Below, in pieces: positions 1-6,601 of a DNA stretch of 38,200 bases. Origin of the DNA: CAMNAO01 sp045605145 (GTDB lineage: Bacteria > Bacillota > Clostridia > Oscillospirales > Oscillospiraceae); NCBI GenBank assembly GCA_045605145.1, contig JAZUPH010000044.1, positions 1 to 38,200 on the forward strand. Reading direction: 5' to 3'. Under the pieces are notes generated by a model. The model saw only the letters and a program-made list of their open reading frames with translations, did not search any database and was not told the DNA's origin. Each line of letters begins with the position of its first letter. The stretch's first letter is position 1. A program made the position numbers and the translations under genes.

Positions 1-216
1 ATGGTGGATGCCCTTCGGCAGGGGAGCGGTCTTGGATCGCGCCTGGTTGATGAGCTGTGCGCCGCACTTAGCCGGGATTACCGTTTTATCCGCCTGGGCT
101 ATGTTTCGGGCAACCCGCAGAGTGAGCATTTCTGGCTGAAAAACGGCTTTGAGCCCACCGGCGTTGTCAGCAGAAGCGAGGGATATGATATAGTCATGCT
201 CTCCCGCAGCATTTAA
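1..216 (+). CDS. GNAT-family N-acetyltransferase, C-terminal part
   Basis: This is the last 71 codons of a GCN5-related N-acetyltransferase, cut by the window edge. The acetyl-CoA loop appears as GSGLGSRLVDEL at residues 8-19, the Q/RxxGxG/A type motif A. Motif B follows as HFWLKNGFEPTG at about residues 43-54. A full domain is about 140-170 residues, so the ATG at base 1 is probably an internal methionine. The substrate cannot be told from this fragment. The stop TAA overlaps by four bases the stop of the convergent membrane-protein gene, so the two genes meet tail to tail without a terminator between them. Confidence 0.85.
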   Translation: MVDALRQGSGLGSRLVDELCAALSRDYRFIRLGYVSGNPQSEHFWLKNGFEPTGVVSRSEGYDIVMLSRSI

Positions 217-773
217 TTGCGCGCATCGTCAGTTATCTTCTCCGTCTCAAGGCCTATTGACAGGCACAGAAGCCCCGCCATAATGCACAGTACGCTCAAC
301 TCCGGCATGAACGCCCAAAAAGAAAAGGGCGTTTCGGCGAAGAAGTACAGCTGAGTGTCCTCAACGAGAATGTGATAAATAAGCGGCAGACCAAACAGGG
401 GGTACAGCAGCTTCTTGCTTGGGAACAGACCCAGCAGGGTACCGGTGAAGAGCAGCAGAACCGTTATGTACAGTATCGTGCACAGTGTCTGATGTATCGG
501 CGTAAAACCGGTGGCCTTGAGTATAAAAAACAGAACACCCAGAAAAGTCGCGGACATGGCCGCGATTTTTGCCCATTTGCCGCCGATTATCATGCCCAAC
601 AGGAAAACTACGCCCGCCGATACCGGCAGAACCAGCGGCACCCAGATCGATATGCTGCCCACTTCCGGCAGATAACGCAGCAGCCTGATAATCACGGCAG
701 CCGCCATAAACCCGGCGCCAATAATGCTCCACGGATTTTGTGTCGGGATGCTGACATGGAGTTTTCTTTTCAT
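213..773 (-). CDS. Predicted multi-pass membrane protein of unknown function
   Basis: A 186-residue, very hydrophobic protein that I do not recognise. Likely membrane spans lie near residues 14-31, 41-63, 67-86, 97-116 and 154-174, with a possible further one at 123-137. The N-terminus is short and basic (MKRKLH), which favours a cytoplasmic N-terminus. There is no obvious catalytic or transporter motif. The start is supported by an AAGGGAGGT Shine-Dalgarno just upstream and by a good sigma-A promoter at 795-823. It converges with the GNAT gene and diverges from the esterase gene. I assign no function; a small integral-membrane hypothetical is the honest call. Confidence 0.8.
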   Translation of the reverse strand: MKRKLHVSIPTQNPWSIIGAGFMAAAVIIRLLRYLPEVGSISIWVPLVLPVSAGVVFLLGMIIGGKWAKIAAMSATFLGVLFFILKATGFTPIHQTLCTILYITVLLLFTGTLLGLFPSKKLLYPLFGLPLIYHILVEDTQLYFFAETPFSFWAFMPELSVLCIMAGLLCLSIGLETEKITDDARN

Positions 774-794
774 GTCCCCACCTCCCTTAGAACA

Positions 795-823
795 ATTATA
801 TCTGCTACCTGTGACAGTTTCAA
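795..823 (-). promoter_or_regulatory. Sigma-A promoter of the membrane-protein gene
   Basis: Read on the minus strand: TTGAAA (818-823), 17 bases, then a consensus TATAAT (795-800). It lies about 20 bases ahead of the Shine-Dalgarno of the 213-773 gene. Confidence 0.8.
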
Positions 824-875
824 CGCCAAATTCTCCGCATGTGCTGCAGATGATATGGGAATAATGGGGAATTGG

Positions 876-884
876 TGTTATAAT
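876..884 (+). promoter_or_regulatory. Extended -10 promoter of the esterase gene
   Basis: TATAAT at 879-884 is preceded by TG at 876-877, an extended -10 element. No good -35 hexamer is visible 17-18 bases upstream, which is tolerable for an extended -10 promoter. The TATAAT to ATG distance (ATG at 919) leaves about a 28-base leader containing the Shine-Dalgarno. Confidence 0.6.
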
Positions 885-918
885 GATGAAAATTCAAAAA
901 ATGAAGAGAGGCATAAAC

Positions 919-2607
919 ATGAACGAAATTATACCAATCATCAACGAAACAATGGATCTTTCCCAATGCAGTGACAAGTGGACATTGAATGCTGAGCGCG
1001 GCTGCTGGTGCCTTGAGGATGTAATCTACACTCCCACGCCCGTGATGCCCAAGTTCCAGCGACTGAGCATTTTTGTGCCCGCCTCGCTTGTGAATGCTGA
1101 CGGAACTTTTAAAGAGTCTGCCAAGAATGTGCCTGTTGTTTTTGAGAACAACTCCGCAGGTTATATGCAGATGCCCCATGTCTGGCTTGACGGCCCACGC
1201 TGCTACGCTCAGCAGTATCTTGACCATGGCCTTATATATGTCTCCGCCGGCTGCCGCGGCAGAAACTCCGTGAACGGTGAGGGGCAGAATGTCGGTAAGG
1301 GCCCCAGCTCTCTTGTTGACCTTAAAACAGCAATTCGTTTCCTGCGCCACAACAAAAATGTTCTGCCCGGCGATTTTGACCGCATTATCAGCGTGGGATG
1401 GAGCGCTGGCGGCGCAATGAGCAGCCTTATAGCGGTCACCGGCGACAATGCGGCGTACATCCCTTATCTTGAGGCCAACGGTGCGTTTATGGATGAAAGT
1501 GACGCGGTATTCGCGGCTCAGATCTATTGTCCCATTATCGACCTTGAGCATGCGGATATGGCGTATGAGTGGATGTTCCACGCTGATAAACAGAGCGAAG
1601 CCTGTATGAGCGGCCCTTCCGAAATAATGTCCCCCTTTAAGGATGCGCTGTCAAAGGTGCTGTCTGACAAATATGTTGAGTATTTCAACTCTCTTGAACT
1701 CGTTGATCCCATCAGCGGTGAACCGCTGCGCATTAACGATGACGGCAGAAGCGGCAGCGCCTACGATTATCTGATGAATTGCCTCAGTGCGTCCGCAACT
1801 GAGTATCTAAGCAAGCTGGAGAGCGGGCAGCTTCCGATGCAGTGTACTCCGGAGCAGTATTTGTCGGGTGATTATATCTACATGGCCCGCGCACCCCGTA
1901 CTCAGGGTCCTCCGCCCAGTGCCGATGCGCATCACGCCGGCCCGGGAGTTGAACTTCCCGCACAGGGCGGCAGACCTGCAGCGGCACCCACACTTGGTGA
2001 TATGGTCGCTCGCACACCCGGTGTACCGCCGAGACCGCAGTTTAAGCCGCAGATGGTGGAAAAGAAGGGTGAAAATAAGCAGGCGTGGCTTTCCTGGAAT
2101 GATGGCATTGCGCAGGTTAAGGATCTCGATTCCTACGTCCTCAACCACCGCCGCAGGATGAAGCCCTGTACTCCTTTTGACGATCTCAATAAACGCAGTA
2201 GTGAGAATCACGCCTTCGGTACGCCCCAGGTGGATTATATGCACTTCAGCCCCACTGTTGTCCAGGCTCTGGCTGAACTCAAAGATGCATTCCCTAAAGA
2301 GTATGGCGAATACTATGCGGCTTTTGCATCTGATGCCGCCGATGCTGACCTTGCCGAGCGCGTGAGACTTATTAACCCCATGTCCTTTATCGGAACAGGG
2401 GAGCAGTGCAGTCAGGCAAAACATTACCGCATCCGTGTGGGCGCGATGGATGCCGATACTTCGTTTATGATCTCCCTGTCGTTGGCGCTTAAACTTGCAA
2501 AGTACGGCTGCGGCACCGTTGACTACGCCCTTGTCTGGGATCAGCCCCACAGTGAGGCAGATTATCCCGGCGATGTGCTGGCGTGGATCGATTCCATCTG
2601 TAAATAA
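919..2607 (+). CDS. Tannase/feruloyl-esterase-like alpha/beta hydrolase with proline-rich insert
   Basis: A 562-residue serine hydrolase resembling subtype B tannases and related aryl-ester hydrolases. The nucleophile elbow is GWSAGG, with Ser162. It is followed by a stretch typical of this group: PYLEANGAFMDE, then QIYCPIIDLEHAD and YEWMF. A C-terminal His544 in WDQPHSEADYPGD fits the catalytic histidine, and the acid is likely in GAMDADTSF. No signal peptide is seen, so it should act in the cytoplasm on small aromatic or other esters. Residues about 323-385 form a Pro/Ala/Gly-rich insert in the lid region. The ATG at 919 is chosen over one at 883 because GAGAGG sits at the right distance before it and the promoter -10 overlaps the upstream codons. 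The true substrate is unknown. Confidence 0.8.
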   Translation: MNEIIPIINETMDLSQCSDKWTLNAERGCWCLEDVIYTPTPVMPKFQRLSIFVPASLVNADGTFKESAKNVPVVFENNSAGYMQMPHVWLDGPRCYAQQYLDHGLIYVSAGCRGRNSVNGEGQNVGKGPSSLVDLKTAIRFLRHNKNVLPGDFDRIISVGWSAGGAMSSLIAVTGDNAAYIPYLEANGAFMDESDAVFAAQIYCPIIDLEHADMAYEWMFHADKQSEACMSGPSEIMSPFKDALSKVLSDKYVEYFNSLELVDPISGEPLRINDDGRSGSAYDYLMNCLSASATEYLSKLESGQLPMQCTPEQYLSGDYIYMARAPRTQGPPPSADAHHAGPGVELPAQGGRPAAAPTLGDMVARTPGVPPRPQFKPQMVEKKGENKQAWLSWNDGIAQVKDLDSYVLNHRRRMKPCTPFDDLNKRSSENHAFGTPQVDYMHFSPTVVQALAELKDAFPKEYGEYYAAFASDAADADLAERVRLINPMSFIGTGEQCSQAKHYRIRVGAMDADTSFMISLSLALKLAKYGCGTVDYALVWDQPHSEADYPGDVLAWIDSICK

Positions 2608-2615
2608 ATGCTGTA

Positions 2616-2662
2616 TTAACGGGTGTGGCTGCTCTGCGCGGCTGCGCCCGTTAAAATAATTT
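2616..2662 (+). terminator. Terminator after the esterase gene
   Basis: Inverted repeat TTAACGGG (2616-2623) and CCCGTTAA (2647-2654) with a GC-rich, partly paired interior, followed by an A/T-rich tract ending in TTTT. Probably Rho-independent, although the U-tract is interrupted. Confidence 0.55.
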
Positions 2663-2692
2663 TCAGGATTTTTAAACATATTTGACCTTCTT

Positions 2693-2722
2693 TTGATGCT
2701 TGTGTGGTAAACTTGAAATAAT
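2693..2722 (+). promoter_or_regulatory. Possible promoter of the HD-domain gene
   Basis: TTGATG (2693-2698), 18 bases, AATAAT (2717-2722). Both boxes are close to consensus. This would give a leader of about 50 bases before the ATG at 2778. Confidence 0.45.
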
Positions 2723-2777
2723 AGCAGTGGATGCAGACCGCATCGGCTGAAAATAAATAATTTTTATCGAGGTAAAT

Positions 2778-3440
2778 ATGTCTGTAACTTTTGACGATAT
2801 AAGAAGAAACGAAGAGGTTCTTGCCTTTATCCGCAAGGGCGATGCAAATCTGGGTGTTTTGGGTTATACGGATCACGCCAATGCGCATTGCGGACTTGTG
2901 GCGCATAGGGCGGAATATGTACTGAGTACGCTGGGCTATTCCCAGCGGGAGAAGGACCTGGCGCAAATCGCGGGCTTTATGCACGATATGGGCAACGCTA
3001 TCAACCGCAGCCGCCATGCTGAGTACGGTTCGCTCCTGGCGAACACTATCCTGCGCGACACGGATATGCCACTTGAGGATCGGGTAACAGTTGTGTCGGC
3101 CATTGCAAACCATGATGAGTCCACCGGAGGCGCAGTGGATGCTGTTTCCGCGGCGCCTATTATTGCCGATAAGACGGATGTGCGCCGCAACCGTGTCCGC
3201 ACCAAGGAATTATCCGGTTTCGATATCCACGACAGGGTGAATTATGCCGTTACCGGCAATGAATTGACGGTTGACCCGGACAGACGGGTAATTACTCTGA
3301 GCATTACGGTTGATGAGTCGGTTTGTACCATGTACGATTATTTCGACATCTTCCTTGAGCGCATGCTTCTTAGCCGCGGTGCTGCGGATATGCTCTCGGC
3401 GACCTTCAGCCTTGTCGTCAACGGGAGTAAAATCCTGTAA
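2778..3440 (+). CDS. HD-domain metal-dependent phosphohydrolase
   Basis: A 220-residue HD-superfamily protein. The metal-binding pattern is visible: an upstream His (H33/H37 in DHANAHCG), the HD pair in FMHDMGN (H69, D70), a downstream HDE (H112, D113) and D131 in ADKTD. Such proteins hydrolyse phosphomonoesters or nucleotides, and this sequence alone does not tell which. The C-terminal 60 residues are unlike a plain HD domain and may form a small extra beta-rich region. The start is ATG 2778 with GAGGT about seven bases upstream. The gene follows the esterase terminator and precedes a lipoprotein gene 80 bases downstream, possibly in the same transcript. Soluble and cytoplasmic. Confidence 0.85.
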   Translation: MSVTFDDIRRNEEVLAFIRKGDANLGVLGYTDHANAHCGLVAHRAEYVLSTLGYSQREKDLAQIAGFMHDMGNAINRSRHAEYGSLLANTILRDTDMPLEDRVTVVSAIANHDESTGGAVDAVSAAPIIADKTDVRRNRVRTKELSGFDIHDRVNYAVTGNELTVDPDRRVITLSITVDESVCTMYDYFDIFLERMLLSRGAADMLSATFSLVVNGSKIL

Positions 3441-3520
3441 GTGCAAAGGAACAATTTTACTGCCCTTTCGTCTTAAACGCATACGGCCTTGTGCCGCAAC
3501 ACTATGAGCGGAGGAATAAC

Positions 3521-4345
3521 ATGAAGAGGAAATTTATCGTTGCCCTTGTTCTGATATGCCTGTGCGTCCCGTTTGCTTCGTCATGTTCAAAAGGCACTGC
3601 TCCAAACGGCCTTATGAACGGCGCGTCCCCATCCACCAGTGCGCTGGCCCTATATGTATACGATGGTGATACGGCCGATTGCTATTATCTGTTCAGCGCC
3701 CAGGACATAAATGAGGTTCTTGCTGAACTTGACGCAGTTCCGGTGGAGGAAGCTGCCGATTGGAGCTGTGAAGATGTTAATACCCCCATATACGGCCTTG
3801 AGATCGGCGATACCGAGGGCTGGACCATTGAGGCTGCCTGGTCAGACGGCTACTGGGTCACAAAAGACGGCGCGGCCTACAGCTTCAAATACGATTTTGA
3901 ATCTCTACTGGAGAACTACGATTGGGACTTCTCCAACAGCTTTGACTTTTCTTCTGTCCTGCCATGTTCCTGGTGGCTGATGACAGATGGCACAGTGTGG
4001 TGCCCTGCGGCAATGACCCGGGCGTCTGAGCCTGCGGCCCCTGCGGGCGTTGAAATGGTTCTCGAATCATGGTCGCAGGATGCAGTCAGCATCCGCTTTG
4101 TCAACAACACCGATGGATACTGGGAATTTGGTGAGGATTTCGCTCTCCATGTGCTCCTGGACGGTGAGTGGTATCTGGTACCCTCTGTCCCCGGGAACTG
4201 GGGCTTTAACTCCATCGCATATATGCTGGAGCCCGGCGCAGAGTATGAGAAAACCTACACCCTTTCCTATATGTACCCCGACCTGCCTGCCGGCACATAC
4301 CGTCTCGTAGCGGGTGGACTGAGTGTCGAAGGGACGATTGGGTAA
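3521..4345 (+). CDS. Lipoprotein with C-terminal bacterial Ig-like domain
   Basis: A 274-residue exported lipoprotein. The N-terminus is MKRK followed by a hydrophobic stretch and a lipobox ending ASSC, with Cys at about residue 22, so signal peptidase II cleavage and membrane anchoring are expected. The middle part (about residues 40-160) is rich in Trp and acidic residues and unknown to me. The last 100 residues, with EMVLESWSQD, VRFVNNT-like and DGEWYLVP segments and a final AGTYRLVAGG, match the pattern of an Ig-like domain (Big_14 type) common in Clostridia lipoproteins. ATG 3521 is chosen because GGAGG lies just before it. A GTG 30 bases earlier lacks a ribosome site. It may bind or sense something at the cell surface. 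Confidence 0.75.
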   Translation: MKRKFIVALVLICLCVPFASSCSKGTAPNGLMNGASPSTSALALYVYDGDTADCYYLFSAQDINEVLAELDAVPVEEAADWSCEDVNTPIYGLEIGDTEGWTIEAAWSDGYWVTKDGAAYSFKYDFESLLENYDWDFSNSFDFSSVLPCSWWLMTDGTVWCPAAMTRASEPAAPAGVEMVLESWSQDAVSIRFVNNTDGYWEFGEDFALHVLLDGEWYLVPSVPGNWGFNSIAYMLEPGAEYEKTYTLSYMYPDLPAGTYRLVAGGLSVEGTIG

Positions 4346-4369
4346 GCCGAAAGTATTATGCTGTAAAAC

Positions 4370-4403
4370 ACACCGCGGAGAATTCTCTCTGCGGTGTTTC
4401 TTT
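4370..4403 (+). terminator. Rho-independent terminator after the lipoprotein gene
   Basis: A 12-base-pair stem, ACACCGCGGAGA (4370-4381) with TCTCTGCGGTGT (4386-4397), has one G-T wobble and a four-base loop. A TTCTTT run follows. Confidence 0.85.
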
Positions 4404-4767
4404 ATCCGGTAACCGGCGTGTGAATTTTTCAATGGCGGTACACAATAAGACAGAATATTCCCACCTGTGCGGTTAGAATCGGAGTGCGTTCAATTTCTTG
4501 ACGCGCCGATTTGGGTGTAAATGGCATCTTCGTCCCTTGGCGAACAGTGTCGGCTCGAGAAAGGGACGAAACTCAATCAATAGAGTGTATACTGAGTCAA
4601 AATGCAACAATCGCGACACGGACGAAATTATGGCAATAACGGCTTAATCAACATCTTGTGAAACAGCCGGAAACAGGAGCACAACAAAATGTGCTGCCAA
4701 GTTTTGCTGTGCCTGATGCTCGTCCCAAGCAGACTGAAAATATGTGCTGACAGCACAAAATGCTCCG
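4404..4767. other. Long non-coding block upstream of spo0A with several hairpins
   Basis: No open reading frame with a ribosome site was found. The block holds three dyads. The first is TTCGTCCCTT (4529-4538) against AAGGGACGAA (4561-4570), a perfect 10-bp stem over a 22-base loop. The second is AGCACA (4678-4683) against TGTGCT (4690-4695). The third is the near-continuous palindrome TGTGCTGACAGCACA (4743-4757), directly before the Spo0A boxes. The recurring TGTGCT/AGCACA words suggest a protein-binding repeat or an RNA structure. The role is unknown. Confidence 0.5.
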
Positions 4768-4797
4768 TTTGTCGAAATTTGTCGAAAATTATCGAAT
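4768..4797 (+). promoter_or_regulatory. Three phased Spo0A boxes (autoregulatory site)
   Basis: The Spo0A-box core TTTGTCGAA occurs at 4768-4776 and again at 4778-4786. A degenerate third copy, TTATCGAA, lies at 4789-4796. The copies repeat every 10 bases, one helical turn, which suits cooperative binding of Spo0A~P dimers on one face of the DNA. The known consensus is TGTCGAA. The site lies about 150 bases upstream of the spo0A start. Confidence 0.8.
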
Positions 4798-4852
4798 GTT
4801 GCAAATATGGGAAATTCAGACTAATATATTTCTGAATATTTCCTGAAAAGTA

Positions 4853-4880
4853 TTGAAATTTCTATAACTATATGTTAAAT
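4853..4880 (+). promoter_or_regulatory. Possible spo0A promoter
   Basis: TTGAAA (4853-4858), 16 bases, then TTAAAT (4875-4880), an imperfect sigma-A pair. Just upstream lies a dyad, GAAATTCAG (4811-4819) against CTGAATATTTC (4832-4842). I could not find a convincing sigma-H promoter. Confidence 0.4.
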
Positions 4881-4947
4881 TATTTCTTGCAGGCAAGAGA
4901 GATATAACACTCCTGTGGATTTACATATTACGAAGGAGACAAACCTT

Positions 4948-5733
4948 ATGGAAAAGAAAATCACTTTGCTTATAGCTGACTCCGGCGATGAATTCCGCAG
5001 ACTGCTCTCTGAGTTGGCTGCAAATGAAGGGGATATACAGGTTGTCGGCTCTACAGGTGACGGCTTGAAGGCGGTGGAACTTGCGCAGGAGCTGAAGCCT
5101 GATGTGCTTCTTGTTGACACCATTCTCAGCAGTCTTGACGGCCTTGGCGTAATTGAGCGCATCAATAAGACTATGGAGGGCAGACGCCCCGTGGTCATCA
5201 TGGCGGCAGGATTCTGCAGTGAACATATACTTGGCGCGGCATCCTCTCTTGGGGTTGCGTTCTTCCTGCCCAAGCCTTGTGACCCCGAAGCACTGCTTTC
5301 GCGCATCCGTCAGGTTTCCGGCAGGGGAGGGGCAGCACGCGGTTCCCAGCCGGCCTCAACCAGACGGCTTGAGCAGAATCTTGAGAATGTTATTACCGAG
5401 ATCATACATGAGATCGGTATTCCTGCCCATATTAAGGGTTATCAGTACCTTCGTGAAGCAATTATGATTACCGTTAACGACATGGATGTGATCAACGCTG
5501 TTACCAAGGTCCTATATCCTGAGGTTGCAAAGCGCTATGGCACCACGCCCAGCCGTGTTGAGCGCGCGATACGACACGCCATCGAGGTTGCCTGGGATAG
5601 AGGAGACATTGAAACACTGCAGAAATTCTTCGGATACACAGTATCCGGAATTAAAGGAAAGCCCACGAATTCTGAGTTTATTGCCATGATAGCCGACAGA
5701 CTTTATCTTCAGCAGAAGAACGAGGCTATGTGA
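4948..5733 (+). CDS. spo0A: Stage 0 sporulation protein A, master response regulator
   Basis: A 261-residue response regulator that commits the cell to sporulation when phosphorylated. The N-terminal receiver spans about residues 1-122, with acidic D11, phospho-acceptor D57 in LLVDTILSSLDG and K109 in LPKP. A linker follows at about 123-145. The C-terminal Spo0A effector domain has HEIGIPAHIKGYQYLREAI and the DNA-recognition helix region TTPSRVERAIRHAIEVAW, both almost as in Bacillus. ATG 4948 follows AAGGAG by nine bases, so an in-frame GTG at 4915 is rejected. The receiver is unusual: the acidic pair after the first strand is D-S rather than D-D, and the MP after the phospho-acceptor strand is replaced by LS. 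Upstream Spo0A boxes indicate autoregulation. A strong terminator follows. Confidence 0.97.
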   Translation: MEKKITLLIADSGDEFRRLLSELAANEGDIQVVGSTGDGLKAVELAQELKPDVLLVDTILSSLDGLGVIERINKTMEGRRPVVIMAAGFCSEHILGAASSLGVAFFLPKPCDPEALLSRIRQVSGRGGAARGSQPASTRRLEQNLENVITEIIHEIGIPAHIKGYQYLREAIMITVNDMDVINAVTKVLYPEVAKRYGTTPSRVERAIRHAIEVAWDRGDIETLQKFFGYTVSGIKGKPTNSEFIAMIADRLYLQQKNEAM

Positions 5734-5749
5734 GATTAATAAATACCAG

Positions 5750-5791
5750 ACACGCCCTATCCGACACGGATCGGGCGTGTTTTCTTTTTTT
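5750..5791 (+). terminator. Strong Rho-independent terminator of spo0A
   Basis: ACACGCCC (5750-5757) pairs with GGGCGTGT (5773-5780), and an inner ATCCG/CGGAT stem pairs above it. A T-rich run with seven consecutive Ts follows. Confidence 0.95.
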
Positions 5792-5824
5792 AAAAAATAT
5801 TTCCGACGAATATTGCTGAGCCAA

Positions 5825-5853
5825 TGGACAAACAGTAGATTTGGTGTTAGAAT
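5825..5853 (+). promoter_or_regulatory. Sigma-A promoter of the folT-folC operon
   Basis: TGGACA (5825-5830), 17 bases, TAGAAT (5848-5853), with an extended -10 TG at 5845-5846. It lies directly before the riboswitch aptamer, so transcription would start near 5860. Confidence 0.85.
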
Positions 5854-5875
5854 TAATCGTAATCTGACATACAAA

Positions 5876-5973
5876 GCGCAGAGTAGGCCACAGCGCGTTA
5901 AGTGCCGAGCAGACAGGGAGTTGCTGCCGGACGAAGTCTTGGACGCGGTGCTGGGGCCGATTCCCACTGCTGC
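5876..5973 (+). promoter_or_regulatory. Tetrahydrofolate (THF) riboswitch aptamer
   Basis: The conserved blocks of the THF-I aptamer occur in order: GAGTAG (5881-5886), GCGTTAAGTG (5895-5904), GGGAGTTG (5916-5923), ACGAA (5931-5935) and GCGGTG (5945-5950). The expected helices form. P1 is GCAG (5878-5881) with CTGC (5967-5970). P2 is GGCCACAGC (5886-5894) with GCTGGGGCC (5950-5958), with one A-G mismatch. P3 is CCGAGCAG (5905-5912) with CTGCCGG (5924-5930), with one bulge. A small GTC/GAC hairpin follows ACGAA. It senses reduced folate and controls the folT-folC operon. Confidence 0.93.
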
Positions 5974-6016
5974 ATATTGGGTCACCTCCTCTATGCAGAC
6001 AGCATATGATGGAGGT
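5970..6016 (+). promoter_or_regulatory. Riboswitch expression platform: SD-occluding hairpin
   Basis: ACCTCC (5984-5989) is complementary to GGAGGT (6011-6016), the folT Shine-Dalgarno, with an inner TATGC (5992-5996)/GCATA stem. An alternative pairing, CTGCAT (5970-5975) with ATGCAG (5993-5998), borders on P1 and would break the inner stem. The layout suits translational control: with folate bound, P1 holds and the SD hairpin can form. The ON/OFF logic is inferred. Confidence 0.75.
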
Positions 6017-6022
6017 ATTATT

Positions 6023-6601
6023 ATGTCAAAAATCACAGATCACAAGAACAGAAGATTCAATGTACACAAGCTGGTATTCAGCGCCCTTCTTATGGCGATT
6101 CATGCCGTGCTCAGTGCCTATGTCAGCATTGATGCCAAGGTCATGAAATTCACATTCGAGGGTCTGCCGATAATACTCGGCGGCCTGATGTATGGCCCTG
6201 TGGACGGTATGATAATCGGCTTTCTGGGCAGCTTCCTTGGCCAGTTAATTGGCCAATACGGCCTTAGCGTTACCACCGTTATGTGGATATTCCCCCACGG
6301 AATGCGGGGACTGCTGGTCGGCTGGTATGCAAAGTATCATGACTATAAGCTGGACGACCGTCAGCTTCTGTTTATAACGGTACTGAGCGCTCTGGTTACC
6401 ACGGCGCTGAATACCCCGGTGATGTATTTCGATGCTCTTATCTTCCAGTATGACACTGAAGTTCTCTTGCCGGCAAATATTATTTCGCGTGTTGTTGCCG
6501 GAATCATTGTTGCGATCCTTTTCGCTGTTATTATTCGCAAGCTGATGAAGCGGCTCAGCCACTTTATGGGTGTTGCCGGGGCAAAAGGCAGGTCTGAATA
6601 A
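6023..6601 (+). CDS. folT: ECF transporter S component, folate-specific (FolT)
   Basis: A 192-residue integral membrane protein, the substrate-binding S subunit of an energy-coupling-factor transporter. Hydrophobic segments lie near residues 17-35, 46-58, 60-80, 84-101, 116-132 and 150-172. The N-terminal VFSALLMAIHAVLSA type helix is typical for S components docking to EcfT. Folate specificity is inferred from the THF riboswitch upstream and the overlapping folC downstream. The EcfA/EcfT energizing module is not in this window. The start is ATG 6023, seven bases after the GGAGGT that the riboswitch can mask. Upstream in-frame codons lie within the riboswitch and are not coding. The stop overlaps the folC start by one base. 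Confidence 0.93.
   Translation: MSKITDHKNRRFNVHKLVFSALLMAIHAVLSAYVSIDAKVMKFTFEGLPIILGGLMYGPVDGMIIGFLGSFLGQLIGQYGLSVTTVMWIFPHGMRGLLVGWYAKYHDYKLDDRQLLFITVLSALVTTALNTPVMYFDALIFQYDTEVLLPANIISRVVAGIIVAILFAVIIRKLMKRLSHFMGVAGAKGRSE

Noticed and set aside
820..1581. A 253-codon minus-strand frame inside the esterase gene
   Set aside because: It has no SD or promoter and is antisense to a well-supported enzyme.
4800..4950. A sigma-H promoter for spo0A
   Set aside because: No AGGAWWT/GAAT pair at correct spacing was found. Only an imperfect sigma-A-like pair is listed.
5777..6022. An 82-codon upstream extension of folT
   Set aside because: It lies over the terminator tail, promoter and THF riboswitch. 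The SD-supported ATG is at 6023.
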